Under the pieces are notes generated by a model. It worked only from the letters and a program-made list of their open reading frames with translations, ran no database searches and was not told the DNA's origin. From Acinetobacter sp. CFCC 10889 (lineage in GTDB: Bacteria > Pseudomonadota > Gammaproteobacteria > Pseudomonadales > Moraxellaceae): a stretch of DNA of 64,000 bases. The stretch lies in contig NZ_LQXQ01000009.1 of assembly GCF_003268395.1 (NCBI RefSeq), positions 1-64,000 of the forward strand, in the 5' to 3' direction. The translations under genes and the position numbers were made by a program. Of this stretch, positions 47,762 to 57,181 are shown in pieces; positions within the stretch are counted from its first letter, which is position 1, and each line of letters begins with the position of its first letter.

Positions 47762-49114
47762 ATGAGTAATCTAAATGTTCATAGGGAAGAGCAGAAAAAT
47801 AAATCGGGTGCGTATGCATGGTATGTGGTTTTACTGTGTATGTTGGCATATATCTTTTCGTTTATTGATCGGCAAATTTTGGCGTTGATGATTGAGCCGA
47901 TCAAAGCCGATTTAAATTTAACAGATACACAATTTAGTTTGTTGCACGGTTTGGCTTTTTCTTTGTTTTATGCCTTTATGGGTTTGCCTTTGGCATACTT
48001 GGCTGACCGTTTTTCACGTCCAAAAATTATTGCGGTGGGCATTATTTTCTGGAGTATTGCAACAGCACTTTGTGGTTTAAGTAAGAACTTTATTCAGCTT
48101 TTTTTAAGTCGTATGGGGGTTGGTGTCGGAGAAGCAGCTTTATCTCCTGCGGCATATTCAATGTTTAGTGATCTGTTTAGTAAGGATAAATTAGGACGAG
48201 CTGTTGCAGTTTATTCGATTGGTTCTTTTGTCGGTGGTGGTATCGCTTTCTTGGTCGGTGGCTATGTGATTGGTCTACTAAAAGATGTGAGCTTAATTCA
48301 AATTCCGCTGTTAGGTGCAATCAAGTCATGGCAAGCGGCATTCATTATTGTCGGTTTACCTGGTGTTTTTATTGGTCTATTGTTTATTTTAACTGTTCGT
48401 GATCCACAGCGCAAAGGGCAAAAAATCAATGCGAATGGTCAAGTAGAAAAAGTGACATTTCAAGCTTCGTTTAAGTTTTTGAAAAAGCATAAGACAACTT
48501 TTACGTGTCATTATTTAGGTTTTACTTTTTATGCTATGGCATTGTATTGCTTGATTAGTTGGGCACCTGCATTTTTTATGCGTAAATTTGCATTAACTCC
48601 AACAGAAACAGGCTATATGTTAGGTACGGTATTGTTGGTGGCAAACACCTTGGGTGTGTTTTGTGCAGGTTGGTTAAATGATTGGTTTATTCAAAAAGGG
48701 CGTAAAGATGCACCGATGATCACAGGTGTGATCGGGATCGTTGGTTTGGTTTTACCTTTGATTGCTTTTACACTAGTATCTCAATTATGGTTGGCAGTCA
48801 CTATCTTAGCACCTGCAATGTTCTTTGCTTCTTTCCCGATGCCGATTTCAACTACTGCGATGCAAATGCTTGCACCGAACCAATTACGTGCACAAATTTC
48901 AGCAATTTTCTTGTTAATTAGTAACTTGGTTGCAGTAGGTATAGGTACAACTTTGGTGGCTTTGGTCACAGATAAAGTTTTTGAAAATCCTTTAATGGTG
49001 GGCACATCATTGTCAATCGTTGGTGGGATCGCCTGTGTTTTATCCTTTGTGTTATTAAAACGAGGTTGCAAGGCTTTTGCTGATAGTATGCAAAAGGAAC
49101 ATGCTCATTCTTAA
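47762..49114 (+). CDS. Major facilitator superfamily transporter
   Basis: 450 residues and 12 hydrophobic segments. It shows the spinster/aromatic-acid type pattern: IDRQILALMIEPIKADLNLTDTQFSLLHG in TM1 and its following loop, then the motif-A-like LAYLADRFSRPKII after TM2 and GVGVGEAALSPAAYSMFSDLF after TM4. It takes up or exports an organic acid or similar. With the AraC gene and two dehydrogenases downstream it forms a compact uptake and catabolism unit. The substrate is unknown. Confidence 0.88.
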   Translation: MSNLNVHREEQKNKSGAYAWYVVLLCMLAYIFSFIDRQILALMIEPIKADLNLTDTQFSLLHGLAFSLFYAFMGLPLAYLADRFSRPKIIAVGIIFWSIATALCGLSKNFIQLFLSRMGVGVGEAALSPAAYSMFSDLFSKDKLGRAVAVYSIGSFVGGGIAFLVGGYVIGLLKDVSLIQIPLLGAIKSWQAAFIIVGLPGVFIGLLFILTVRDPQRKGQKINANGQVEKVTFQASFKFLKKHKTTFTCHYLGFTFYAMALYCLISWAPAFFMRKFALTPTETGYMLGTVLLVANTLGVFCAGWLNDWFIQKGRKDAPMITGVIGIVGLVLPLIAFTLVSQLWLAVTILAPAMFFASFPMPISTTAMQMLAPNQLRAQISAIFLLISNLVAVGIGTTLVALVTDKVFENPLMVGTSLSIVGGIACVLSFVLLKRGCKAFADSMQKEHAHS

Positions 49115-49221
49115 ATGTTTTAGTCGAATTTGTATGAAAATCATTTAATTGTGAAATGCTCATCTTCAATAGATGGGCTTTTGCACTTTAAAAAGAACGA
49201 TGCCCCTAATGGAGTGCAGTG

Positions 49222-50210
49222 ATGAGTCAATTACTTAATTTTAATCATTTGCATTATTTAGATGAATTTTTACTCTTTAATTCAGATGATTATCAAACGA
49301 TTAAAGATCAAATTAGTCATTATTTATGCCCACATCAATTTGATGTGGATGCAATTTCGAGTTTAAATACTCGGCTAAATGGTTTTAGCTTTGGTCAATC
49401 TGCATTGTATGATTTGAAATATAGTGCACCTGTGGCAATTACCATTGATGAAACATCCGCAAATTATTTGTTTCGTATTACTTTAGAGGGGCAATGTAAA
49501 GTCGAGCATGCACAGCATGCAGTATTGCAATCAGTCGGGATTATGACAGTTACACATCCTAATAGTAAAAATCGTATTATCACCAATCAGCGTTGTCGCA
49601 ATATTATTTTAAAACTGACACAACAAGATGTAGAAACGCAACTATTTAAAATGTTGGGCTATAGTAGTGCAGAGCCTGTGATTTTTGATAGTGGTATGTC
49701 GTGTACAGATGAGGGTTTAAGTTCAATTATCGAAACACTCAATTATTTATGTCATGCCTACTATAATATTCAAAATTGGAGTTTTATTTCAGCCAGTTTT
49801 ACCCAGTATTTGATTGAACTTATTTTATTAAAAGTCCCCAATAATTATAGCCAGCAGCTCAATGAACAACGACAACGTGTGCTGCCTAGTTATATGAAAA
49901 AAGCACAGCAATATATTCAACAACATATCAAAGATAATGTTGCTTTAACAGATTTAAGTGTATTTTGTGGTGTTTCTGGACGAACTTTACAAAAAGGTTT
50001 TAACCAATATTTTCAGCAAACACCTGTTGAGTATATCCGTGATTTACGTTTGGAATGGTGCATCAGGCATTATTGAATAGCGTTAGAAATCAAACCGTCA
50101 CCGATATTTTATTGCAACATGGTATTCAAAGTTTTGGGCATTTTTCCAATAGCTACAAAAAGCGTTATGGGTGCTTGCCTTCACAAACATTGAAAATGCA
50201 TGCAGCCTAA
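49222..50210 (+). CDS. AraC-family transcriptional regulator, one frameshift
   Basis: 329 residues when repaired. The N-terminal half is an AraC-binding-like domain (FSFGQSALYDLKYSAPVAITIDE). The C-terminal double helix-turn-helix starts YMKKAQQYIQQHIKDNVALTDLSVFCGVSGRTLQKGFNQYFQQTPVEYIRDLRLE and breaks at 50054-50055, where one A is missing. The next frame continues MVHQALLNSVRNQTVTDILLQHGIQSFGHFSNSYKKRYG, the second helix-turn-helix. It lies in the same direction as the MFS and dehydrogenase genes, so it is probably their activator. The break is likely a sequencing error. Confidence 0.85.
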
Positions 50211-50335
50211 ATGCGATTTTAGTACACATTTTATTTTGTAAATGGATTCGTAAATGGAATAGTCGATTCGCATATGGGGAAGTATAAAGCGATGTAATTT
50301 TCTATGATCAACTGAGTTAATCAGGAGGATTCAAC

Positions 50336-51442
50336 ATGAAAATTACAGTATTAGGTGGCGGTCACGGTTGTTATGCAGCAGCATTTGAAATGGCAGAAAA
50401 AGGACATGATGTCGTTTTGTGGCGCCGTGATGCGAATGCTTTGAATGCGTTGGCAGCAACGGGTCAACTTTTGATTAAAGATTTTCAAGGTGAGCGAGCA
50501 ATAAGTGTAGGTTTTGAAAATAGCCAAATCAATTTACAACATAATTTACAACTGGCAATAGAACACGCAGAACTGATTATTATTCCATTGCCTGCGACAA
50601 CACATTTAAATTTAGCAGAACAGGCAGCAGCTTATTTTACAGATGGACAAGTGGTGTATTTACCACCTGGAACTTTTGGCAGTTTTGTATTTGCCAAAGC
50701 CATGAAACAGGCAGGAAATCATGCCAAAGTTGCTTTTGCTGAAACTGGCACATTGCCTTATTTGGTACGTAAGCATGGTGTGAATCAAATCGTTGTCAGT
50801 GGCTATGCAACACGCTTACCAACAGGTGTATTTCCAAGTTATTTATCTGAACATGCATTTAAGATTTTAAAACAAGCTTATCCGAGTGTAGAACCGATTG
50901 AAGATGGTTTAAGTGGTGCGCTAATGAATGCGGGTCCGATTATCCATCCACCATTAATTATGATGAATGCGGGACCTTTGGAACATTTTGAGGCATGGGA
51001 TATTCATAATGAAGGAACGCAGCCTTCGATTCGCCGTGTGACCAATCAATTAGATGCAGAGCGTATGCGTGTACGTGAAGCCTTAGGTTATCTTGCACCA
51101 CATTTTCCTTTGGCAGATCATTATAACAAAGCAGGTGAAGGCGATGAATGGATGTATGGTCGTGGAGCACATGGCAAACTGACTGATAGTGGGGATTGGC
51201 GAGAGGATATTGACCTTGAAACCCATCGCTATATGCTCGAAGATACTCGTTTGGGATTATCTTTGATTGTATCGGTTGGGCGTTGGGCAGGTGTGGCAAC
51301 GCCTGTAGCAGAGGGTCTATTGAATATTGCTTCGGCTGTAACAGGGCGTGATTTGTATGCCGAAGGGCGAACTTTAGAAAATTTAGGCTTAGCGGATAAA
51401 TCTAAACAAGAGCTGCAAACTGTGCTGCAACAAGGAGTGTAA
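50336..51442 (+). CDS. NAD/NADP octopine/nopaline dehydrogenase-family protein
   Basis: 368 residues. The Rossmann motif LGGGHGCYAAAFEMAEKGHDV is at the N-terminus. The C-terminal helical domain of the opine dehydrogenase family includes MNAGPIIHPPLIMMNAG and GEGDEWMYGRGAH, with histidines in positions typical of the catalytic site. The family oxidises secondary amines (opines). GGAGG lies 11 bases before the ATG. It is separated from the next gene by 1 base, so the two are coupled. The true substrate is probably an N-alkylated amino acid or a carnitine-like compound, but this is not shown. Confidence 0.78.
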   Translation: MKITVLGGGHGCYAAAFEMAEKGHDVVLWRRDANALNALAATGQLLIKDFQGERAISVGFENSQINLQHNLQLAIEHAELIIIPLPATTHLNLAEQAAAYFTDGQVVYLPPGTFGSFVFAKAMKQAGNHAKVAFAETGTLPYLVRKHGVNQIVVSGYATRLPTGVFPSYLSEHAFKILKQAYPSVEPIEDGLSGALMNAGPIIHPPLIMMNAGPLEHFEAWDIHNEGTQPSIRRVTNQLDAERMRVREALGYLAPHFPLADHYNKAGEGDEWMYGRGAHGKLTDSGDWREDIDLETHRYMLEDTRLGLSLIVSVGRWAGVATPVAEGLLNIASAVTGRDLYAEGRTLENLGLADKSKQELQTVLQQGV

Positions 51443-51443
51443 T

Positions 51444-52427
51444 ATGTCTAAAATTCAGCATATTGCGGTACTTGGTGCAGGGAGAATGGGTAAGGCGATA
51501 GCAATTGCTTTTGCCTATGCAGGACTGCAAGTGAAATTGATCGATGCCAAAGTGCGTGCTGAGCAGGAATTTATAGCGTATCAACAACAGATTGAGCAGG
51601 ATTTGCGACAAGAATTAATTTTGTTGAGTCAGATTAAATTTATACCCACTGAGCATATTGCAGCCATTCAAAACAATATCCAAGTGATTGCAAAATCTGC
51701 TGCTACGGAATTTCTCAAACAATGTGACTTGGTGATGGAGGGCGTTCCTGAGCAAGTACAGGCAAAGCAGGAGATTTTTGCATGGTTAGATCGCTATATT
51801 TCAGCAGAATGTATTGTGGCTTCTACAACATCGACCTTTTTAGTGACAGACATTGCTCAAATGTTGTCTCATCCAGAACGTGTGGTGAATGCACATTGGT
51901 TAAATCCAGCGTATTTAATTCCTTTGGTTGAGCTAAGTCGTTCCGAACAAACAGCAGATGAAACGGTTGAACGCCTTAAATCCTTTTTAGCACACATCGG
52001 TAAAGTCCCCGTGGTATGCAATGCCAAAGCGGGGTATATCGTGCCACGTATCCAAGCCTTAGCTATGAATGAAGCCGCACGTATGGTTGAAGAAGGTGTC
52101 GCATCGGCTGAGGATATTGATATTGCGATTCGGACAGGCTTTGGTTTACGTTTTTCTGTGTTGGGTTTGCTTGAATTTATTGATTGGGGTGGTGGTGATA
52201 TTTTGTATTATGCCTCAAAATACCTACAACAAGAATTGGGTGAGCGTTATCAGACGCCGCAGATTATTACTGAAAATATGCAAAATCAGCGCAATGGCTT
52301 ACGTGAAAAACAAGGCTTTTATAACTATGAACATGTAGACATAGCAGCCTATAAATTACAGGTTTTAAGTACTTTTGCAGAGCGCATTGACAAGGCAAAT
52401 TTAAAACCAAAATTTAATTGCATGTAA
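51444..52427 (+). CDS. 3-hydroxyacyl-CoA dehydrogenase-family protein (L-carnitine dehydrogenase-like)
   Basis: 327 residues. An NAD-binding motif VLGAGRMGKAIAIAFAYAG opens the protein. The catalytic region VNAHWLNPAYLIPLVEL replaces the HFFNP pattern of true 3-hydroxyacyl-CoA dehydrogenases. The C-terminal domain has GYIVPRIQALAMNEAARMVEEGVASAEDIDIAIRTGFGLRF. This resembles carnitine dehydrogenases and other 3-hydroxy acid oxidising members. It starts 1 base after the octopine dehydrogenase-like gene, so the two probably act in one pathway. Confidence 0.78.
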   Translation: MSKIQHIAVLGAGRMGKAIAIAFAYAGLQVKLIDAKVRAEQEFIAYQQQIEQDLRQELILLSQIKFIPTEHIAAIQNNIQVIAKSAATEFLKQCDLVMEGVPEQVQAKQEIFAWLDRYISAECIVASTTSTFLVTDIAQMLSHPERVVNAHWLNPAYLIPLVELSRSEQTADETVERLKSFLAHIGKVPVVCNAKAGYIVPRIQALAMNEAARMVEEGVASAEDIDIAIRTGFGLRFSVLGLLEFIDWGGGDILYYASKYLQQELGERYQTPQIITENMQNQRNGLREKQGFYNYEHVDIAAYKLQVLSTFAERIDKANLKPKFNCM

Positions 52428-52462
52428 ATATTTTTAGATTATTCAGAAATGATCAATCATAA

Positions 52463-52498
52463 AAACGCAGCACGAGATCAAAGCGCTGCGTTTTTTAT
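52463..52498 (+). terminator. Terminator of the dehydrogenase operon
   Basis: A 9-bp stem (AAACGCAGC with GCTGCGTTT), a 13-base loop and a T run. Confidence 0.75.
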
Positions 52499-52534
52499 AT
52501 CAAATGATTCATCATTTTTCAGAATTTTAAAAAT

Positions 52535-53392
52535 TTAACTGACTTTATTGTTATAGATTGAATTTAAAATACCAAATTCACCAACCAAATAATCTCGCCA
52601 TTGTTGCTCCAAAAGCGAGGTCTCATCATTTCTTGGATTAAAATCACGACTCAGAAACTCAGGAGAACTGCGCAGTACAGGTTGAATAAATTCCCAAACC
52701 AATTGAATGCCTTCCAGTGTTAATGGAAGATTTTTAAAACAATCATCTTTATACGCCACAATGAGCCATGCAATAAAACCTGCAGGTAAAATCAATAAAT
52801 GTACTGCTGAGAAACTGATGAGCCGTTGGATCAGACCATGTGCATTGGTCTGTTGATATAAATCAAAACTGACATTTTTATGCTCAAGCTCTTCAAGTGC
52901 ATGCCATTGCCAAATATTCATTGTTTCTTGATCACTCAGAGTTTTAAGCTTTTCATAGGTGAGCCATTGAATCGCAAGTTTGGCAGTGATGTGTTCCATC
53001 GCCACCGTACAACCAAGCTGTTGTGTTTTAGACAGTTTTCGTAACAGACCTAAAGAAAAATTAACTAAGCGGGTCGGAGTATCAACATCAAAACCCAAAG
53101 TTTTCAGTGTTTGATTAAAGCGATCATGTTCACGTCCATGCATGGCTTCCTGACCGATAAAACCTCGGATTTGCTGTTTAAGTTGTTCATCATGGGTTTG
53201 GTCACGTAAATTTCTCAGTGAGTCAACAAAAAAGCGTTCACCTGTCGGAAATACACCTGATAGAACAACAAAAAACGCCGTTGCAATTGGATTGTCAAAA
53301 GCAAAATATTTGGGTGTAGTTTTGGGAAATTTGAACTCAATATGACGCACTTGAATTTGATTTTCCGTATGTAGAGTATGCATTGACTTCAT
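52535..53392 (-). CDS. Metal-dependent hydrolase-like protein (PF10118 type)
   Basis: 285 residues from the ATG at 53392, which follows GAGGATA; a longer frame to 53530 would overlap the divergent TetR gene. Conserved histidine and glutamate clusters for a di-metal site: GQEAMHGREHDRFN, AMEHITAKLA and WHALEELEHKNVSFDLY. This is the family called predicted metal-dependent hydrolase, with a ferritin-like helical pattern. A hydrophobic stretch (HLLILPAGFIAWLIVAY) suggests membrane association. The reaction is unknown. Divergent from a TetR gene, which probably represses it. Confidence 0.75.
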   Translation of the reverse strand: MKSMHTLHTENQIQVRHIEFKFPKTTPKYFAFDNPIATAFFVVLSGVFPTGERFFVDSLRNLRDQTHDEQLKQQIRGFIGQEAMHGREHDRFNQTLKTLGFDVDTPTRLVNFSLGLLRKLSKTQQLGCTVAMEHITAKLAIQWLTYEKLKTLSDQETMNIWQWHALEELEHKNVSFDLYQQTNAHGLIQRLISFSAVHLLILPAGFIAWLIVAYKDDCFKNLPLTLEGIQLVWEFIQPVLRSSPEFLSRDFNPRNDETSLLEQQWRDYLVGEFGILNSIYNNKVS

Positions 53393-53474
53393 TTTTATAT
53401 CCTCGATCCAATCAGGATGTGGCACTTTATATAAAGAGGTGCTTGTTATTTGTACAGCCTTGTGATTAAGTATA

Positions 53475-53494
53475 ATCCGATATAAATGTCGGAT
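53475..53494. promoter_or_regulatory. Inverted repeat, candidate operator of the divergent TetR regulator
   Basis: ATCCGA and TCGGAT arms around an 8-base spacer, in the 117-bp gap between the divergent genes. A further ATCGGA half-site lies about 10 bases on. Confidence 0.5.
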
Positions 53495-53509
53495 AAAAAT
53501 CGGAAAAAT

Positions 53510-54145
53510 ATGGTACGTATTCCAAAACAAAAAAGATCAATAAATACAGTAAATTCCATTATAGAAGCGGCATTTATTTGCGTGGGAACACATGGCATAC
53601 ATGACACGACGATTCAAAAAATATCGGAAATTTCAGGTGTCAGTATGGGTTCAATTTATGAATATTTTGAAAATAAACATGATATTTTTGCCATGATGCG
53701 TACGCATTTTATGCGAGATGTCATGCAGATTATGCAACCTGCTTTGCATGGAATGGAGGATAAGTCGATCCGAGAGTTGGTTAGCCATATTGTGTATAGC
53801 GTAAAAGACTTTCTCGAGCTGAGAAATGGGGTCTATATGCGTTGGTTTAAAGAAACAGTAGATGTCGATGGTTCATTACAATCACAACAAGAGTTGGATA
53901 AAGTTCGGGTATTTTTGACACAAATTATTTTAAATTATGCCGTTAGTCGACCTGAAATCATTAGTGCTTTAGGTAAAAACTTAAATGTGATGATTTATAT
54001 TTTTATTAATTCGGGAATTTTCACTATTGGGCGTTATTTGACTGAACAAAATAGCCAAAGTTTTGTTTTTGATGAGTTGGTTGATGGTTTATGCGACTTG
54101 ATTGAGGGCTATTTACAATTTCAGATTTTGCAACAAAAAGAATGA
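53510..54145 (+). CDS. TetR-family regulator
   Basis: 211 residues from the ATG at 53510; an ATG at 53486 is possible but falls inside the candidate operator. DNA-binding domain: RSINTVNSIIEAAFICVGTHG, then IQKISEISGVSMGSIYEYFENKHDIF. The C-terminal part is helical with unknown ligand. It is divergent from the metal-dependent hydrolase gene. The next gene (iacR) is on the opposite strand, so it is a single-gene unit. Confidence 0.82.
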   Translation: MVRIPKQKRSINTVNSIIEAAFICVGTHGIHDTTIQKISEISGVSMGSIYEYFENKHDIFAMMRTHFMRDVMQIMQPALHGMEDKSIRELVSHIVYSVKDFLELRNGVYMRWFKETVDVDGSLQSQQELDKVRVFLTQIILNYAVSRPEIISALGKNLNVMIYIFINSGIFTIGRYLTEQNSQSFVFDELVDGLCDLIEGYLQFQILQQKE

Positions 54146-54251
54146 TGGAGAACCCAATATATATTCTGATTTATTGTGCAATCAAGATTTTAACATGGCT
54201 GCTTTGCGTGACAGCCATGAGATTTGTGTCGGTAATTCGTATTTTGAATGC

Positions 54252-54719
54252 TTAGCTAGACGGCAACAGGTCAAACATTTTCTTTAATTGTGCATTGAAC
54301 TGTTTCAGCTCATCATCATCAAAAGCATTTAAAATGCCTGACAATGTTACTTGGCTGATTTGATTAATCTTTTCAACCAAGCTTAAGCCTTTATCTGTCA
54401 GTTTAACCATCGAAATACGTTCATCTTGTTCTGAAGAAAATACTTCAACAATACCATCTTCAACAAGACGATAAACTGCTTTGGTTGCAGTGGTTAATTT
54501 TAATGTTGATAAGTTTGCAACTTCGGTAATGCTGGCTTGCCCAAGTGCATGTGTGCTTAGAATGATTTTACGGCGAGTATTATCAATGCCTAGTTTTTTA
54601 ATCGATTTTTCAATGAGTTGAATGTATTTCCCGTTGACTTGTGATACCCAAAAAAATGGATAATTTTGTAAGCTATTGGGTTCATTGTTAGGAAGAAATT
54701 GTTCTAAATTTTTAAGCAT
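54252..54719 (-). CDS. iacR: MarR-family repressor of indole-3-acetate catabolism
   Basis: 155 residues. A winged helix-turn-helix of MarR type is present: HALGQASITEVANLSTLKLTTATKAVYRLVEDGIVEVFSSEQDERISMVKLTDKG, with the D-x-R wing. It is divergent from iacH across a 148-bp gap. In Acinetobacter and Pseudomonas IacR is a MarR repressor released by indole-3-acetate. The assignment rests on family and position before a nearly complete iac cluster. Confidence 0.82.
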   Translation of the reverse strand: MLKNLEQFLPNNEPNSLQNYPFFWVSQVNGKYIQLIEKSIKKLGIDNTRRKIILSTHALGQASITEVANLSTLKLTTATKAVYRLVEDGIVEVFSSEQDERISMVKLTDKGLSLVEKINQISQVTLSGILNAFDDDELKQFNAQLKKMFDLLPSS

Positions 54720-54806
54720 GGCTAAGCTGTGACTTAGTAAAAAAATAATATATGCAATTATACAAAGATTTGAAAAAAAAACCTGAGTTTTAGTGAGAAA
54801 TAATAC

Positions 54807-54834
54807 TTGACAATTACATTACTTTTTCTATTAT
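54807..54834 (+). promoter_or_regulatory. Candidate iac operon promoter
   Basis: TTGACA (54807-54812) and TATTAT (54829-54834) with a 16-bp spacer, in the iacR-iacH gap. An IacR operator is expected to overlap it; I see only a loose TTACA/TGTAG symmetry. Confidence 0.55.
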
Positions 54835-54867
54835 TGTAGTTATATATAAAAATACATGGAAAAGTGA

Positions 54868-55980
54868 ATGAATATTGTTGCAAAGGAAATGCAATTAGGA
54901 TCTGGAAAATTTACCGTGATGGTAAAAGATTCTATCGATATTAAAGGTTTTCAGACACTTGCAGGTAGTCGTGCCTTAGAAAAAAGTGAGCCTGCACAGG
55001 ATAATGCCGCAGTGGTTGATTTATTGTTAGCGAACGGTTGTCAGATCATTGCAAAAACCAATTTACATGAGTTGGCTTTTGGTATTACAGGCATTAATCA
55101 TGTTTTTGGTACACCCATTAATCCTAAATATCCTGATTTCATTCCAGGTGGATCATCAAGTGGTTCAGCAGCAGCAGTGGCAGCAAAGCTTGCTGACTTT
55201 ACTTTAGGCACGGATACAGGTGGTTCGATCCGTATGCCTGCGGCATGTTGTGGTGTTTATGGTTTAAAACCAACGTTTGGTCGTGTCAGTCGTCAAGGTG
55301 TACATCCTGCGCAAAGTTCTTTGGATTGTGTTGGTCCTTTTGCAAATTCAGTTGAGATGATTGAAAGCGCTATGCAGATCATTGATCCAACATTTCAAAC
55401 AGTCGAAACATTGGATTATTTACCAAAAATTGCTTATTTAAATGTTGATGCTAATCGTGAAATTCATGAAAGTATTGAGAATTTTTTACAAAAATCGAAT
55501 CTGTCGGTCACACATGTCGATGTGCCATCTTTTCAAGCTGCTTTTCATGCAGGGATGCAAATAATTAATTATGAAAATTGGCAGGCTTATGCTGATTTTA
55601 CTAAAACAGGGTTGGTTGGTGCAGATGTGCAAGGGCGCTTGTTGAAAGCTGCAGAAACTACATTGGAACAAGTACAACAGGCAGAGCAAGTCAAAGCGCA
55701 ATTTACTCAAGAAATCGATGCTTTGCTTGAGCAGTATGATGTTTTAGTTTTACCGACTTTACCGCAGTTTCCACCCAAAGTCGCTGATGCTGAAAATACT
55801 GTCGCATTTTTAAATTTAACTGCTTTGGTGCGTCCATTTAATTTGTCAGGGCATCCAGCAATTTCAGTGCCATTAGAAACAGCGCAAGCTTTGCCTGTGG
55901 GTTTGCAAATCGTGGCGAAACATCATGCAGATGCACGGTTGTGTGCAATTACAAAATTTGTCGTGAAGGCAGCGCAATAG
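54868..55980 (+). CDS. iacH: Amidase-signature protein IacH
   Basis: 370 residues of the amidase signature family. The catalytic triad Lys-Ser-Ser is visible: K20 in VKDSID, cis-Ser S96 in GGSSSGSAA and nucleophile S120 in DTGGSIRMPA. In iac clusters IacH is thought to open a lactam-like intermediate in indole-3-acetate breakdown. First gene of the operon, 148 bp from iacR. No abnormality. Confidence 0.82.
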   Translation: MNIVAKEMQLGSGKFTVMVKDSIDIKGFQTLAGSRALEKSEPAQDNAAVVDLLLANGCQIIAKTNLHELAFGITGINHVFGTPINPKYPDFIPGGSSSGSAAAVAAKLADFTLGTDTGGSIRMPAACCGVYGLKPTFGRVSRQGVHPAQSSLDCVGPFANSVEMIESAMQIIDPTFQTVETLDYLPKIAYLNVDANREIHESIENFLQKSNLSVTHVDVPSFQAAFHAGMQIINYENWQAYADFTKTGLVGADVQGRLLKAAETTLEQVQQAEQVKAQFTQEIDALLEQYDVLVLPTLPQFPPKVADAENTVAFLNLTALVRPFNLSGHPAISVPLETAQALPVGLQIVAKHHADARLCAITKFVVKAAQ

Positions 55981-55998
55981 CTTACAAGGAGTAAGGGA

Positions 55999-57168
55999 AT
56001 GAATGATTTATCGAAAGGATTTAATGCTGATTTTGCAGCAACATCTATTGATTTAGAACAGCTTTGTCAGGAAATTCGCCAACGTGCTGTCACAGGTGAG
56101 TTTGACCAACAAGCTTATGTAAGCCAAGACATTATCGACAAATTAAAACAATTGGGTGTGTATCGAGCATTGGTACCCAAACGCTTTGGTGGTTTGGAAG
56201 TTTCTCCACATGCATTTTGTGAATTGATTGAACGATTATCTATGGCGGATGGTTCTGTGGGCTGGGTGGCAAGCTTTGGCATGAGCCCTGCATATTTGGG
56301 AAGTTTGCCTGAAGATACCTTAAAAATTTTATACCAAGATTCTCCTGATATTGTTTTTGCTGCAGGCATTTTCCCCCCACAACCTGCGGAAGTCACAGAT
56401 GAAGGTGTTGTGGTCAAAGGACGTTGGAAGTTTTCGAGTGGGTGTATGGGCGCAGATATTTTGGGGGTTGGTATTGCACCTCGTAAAGACAATGAAGCGC
56501 AAGGTTTACCACGTTTGGCGATCATGCCTGCGCATCAAGCCAAGATTGAAATGACATGGGACACTGTGGGACTAAAAGGTACTGGTAGTCATGATTTGCT
56601 GGTTGATGATGTACTTGTTGCTAAAGAATGGACGTTTGTCCGTGGTGAACCCTCTAAATTGCCTGAGCCATTTTTTAAATATCCGTCTTTGTCTTTGGCA
56701 ACTCAAGTGTTGACTGTGGTGGGGATTGGTGTGGCAGCAGCAGCATTGCAAGAATTTAAATTGCTTGCACCAGGCAAAGCCTCAATTACAGGTGGTTCAG
56801 AAATTGCCAATCGTCCTGTAACTCAATATGAGTTTGCTCAAGCAGAAGCTGAGTTTAAAGCAGCACGTACATGGTTTTATGAAACGATGGATGTGGTTTG
56901 GCGTGAAGTGCTTGCAGGAAATAAGCCGACAGATGAGCAAGTCAGTGATATGCGTTTGTCTTGTACCCATGCTGCCCGTGTTTCTGCACAAGTTGCTCGC
57001 AAAATGCAAATGTTGGCAGGTATGACCGCGATTTATACCCATAATGTATTTAGTCGTTTCGTCAATGATACCAATGTGGTGACACAGCATGCTTTTATGG
57101 GCGATGCCACCTTGCAAAATGCAGCCTCTATTAGTTTTGGTCTTAAACCAACACCAGGTTATTTATAA
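55999..57168 (+). CDS. iacA: Indole-3-acetate monooxygenase, acyl-CoA-dehydrogenase fold (IacA)
   Basis: 389 residues. A group D flavin-dependent monooxygenase with acyl-CoA dehydrogenase fold: VPKRFGGLEVSPHAFCELIERLSMADGSVGWVASFG, then WKFSSGC and DTVGLKGTGSHDLLVDDVLV. It uses reduced flavin from IacG to hydroxylate the indole ring, the first step of the pathway. A GGAG ribosome site precedes the start. It lies 18 bases after iacH. In published clusters iacB is next; here the next gene is a SnoaL-like iacI. Confidence 0.82.
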   Translation: MNDLSKGFNADFAATSIDLEQLCQEIRQRAVTGEFDQQAYVSQDIIDKLKQLGVYRALVPKRFGGLEVSPHAFCELIERLSMADGSVGWVASFGMSPAYLGSLPEDTLKILYQDSPDIVFAAGIFPPQPAEVTDEGVVVKGRWKFSSGCMGADILGVGIAPRKDNEAQGLPRLAIMPAHQAKIEMTWDTVGLKGTGSHDLLVDDVLVAKEWTFVRGEPSKLPEPFFKYPSLSLATQVLTVVGIGVAAAALQEFKLLAPGKASITGGSEIANRPVTQYEFAQAEAEFKAARTWFYETMDVVWREVLAGNKPTDEQVSDMRLSCTHAARVSAQVARKMQMLAGMTAIYTHNVFSRFVNDTNVVTQHAFMGDATLQNAASISFGLKPTPGYL

Positions 57169-57181
57169 AGAGAATGAAAAG

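Noticed and set aside
52535..53530. Longer start of the metal-dependent hydrolase (to 53530)
   Set aside because: It would overlap the divergent TetR gene; the ATG at 53392 has a good GAGGATA site.
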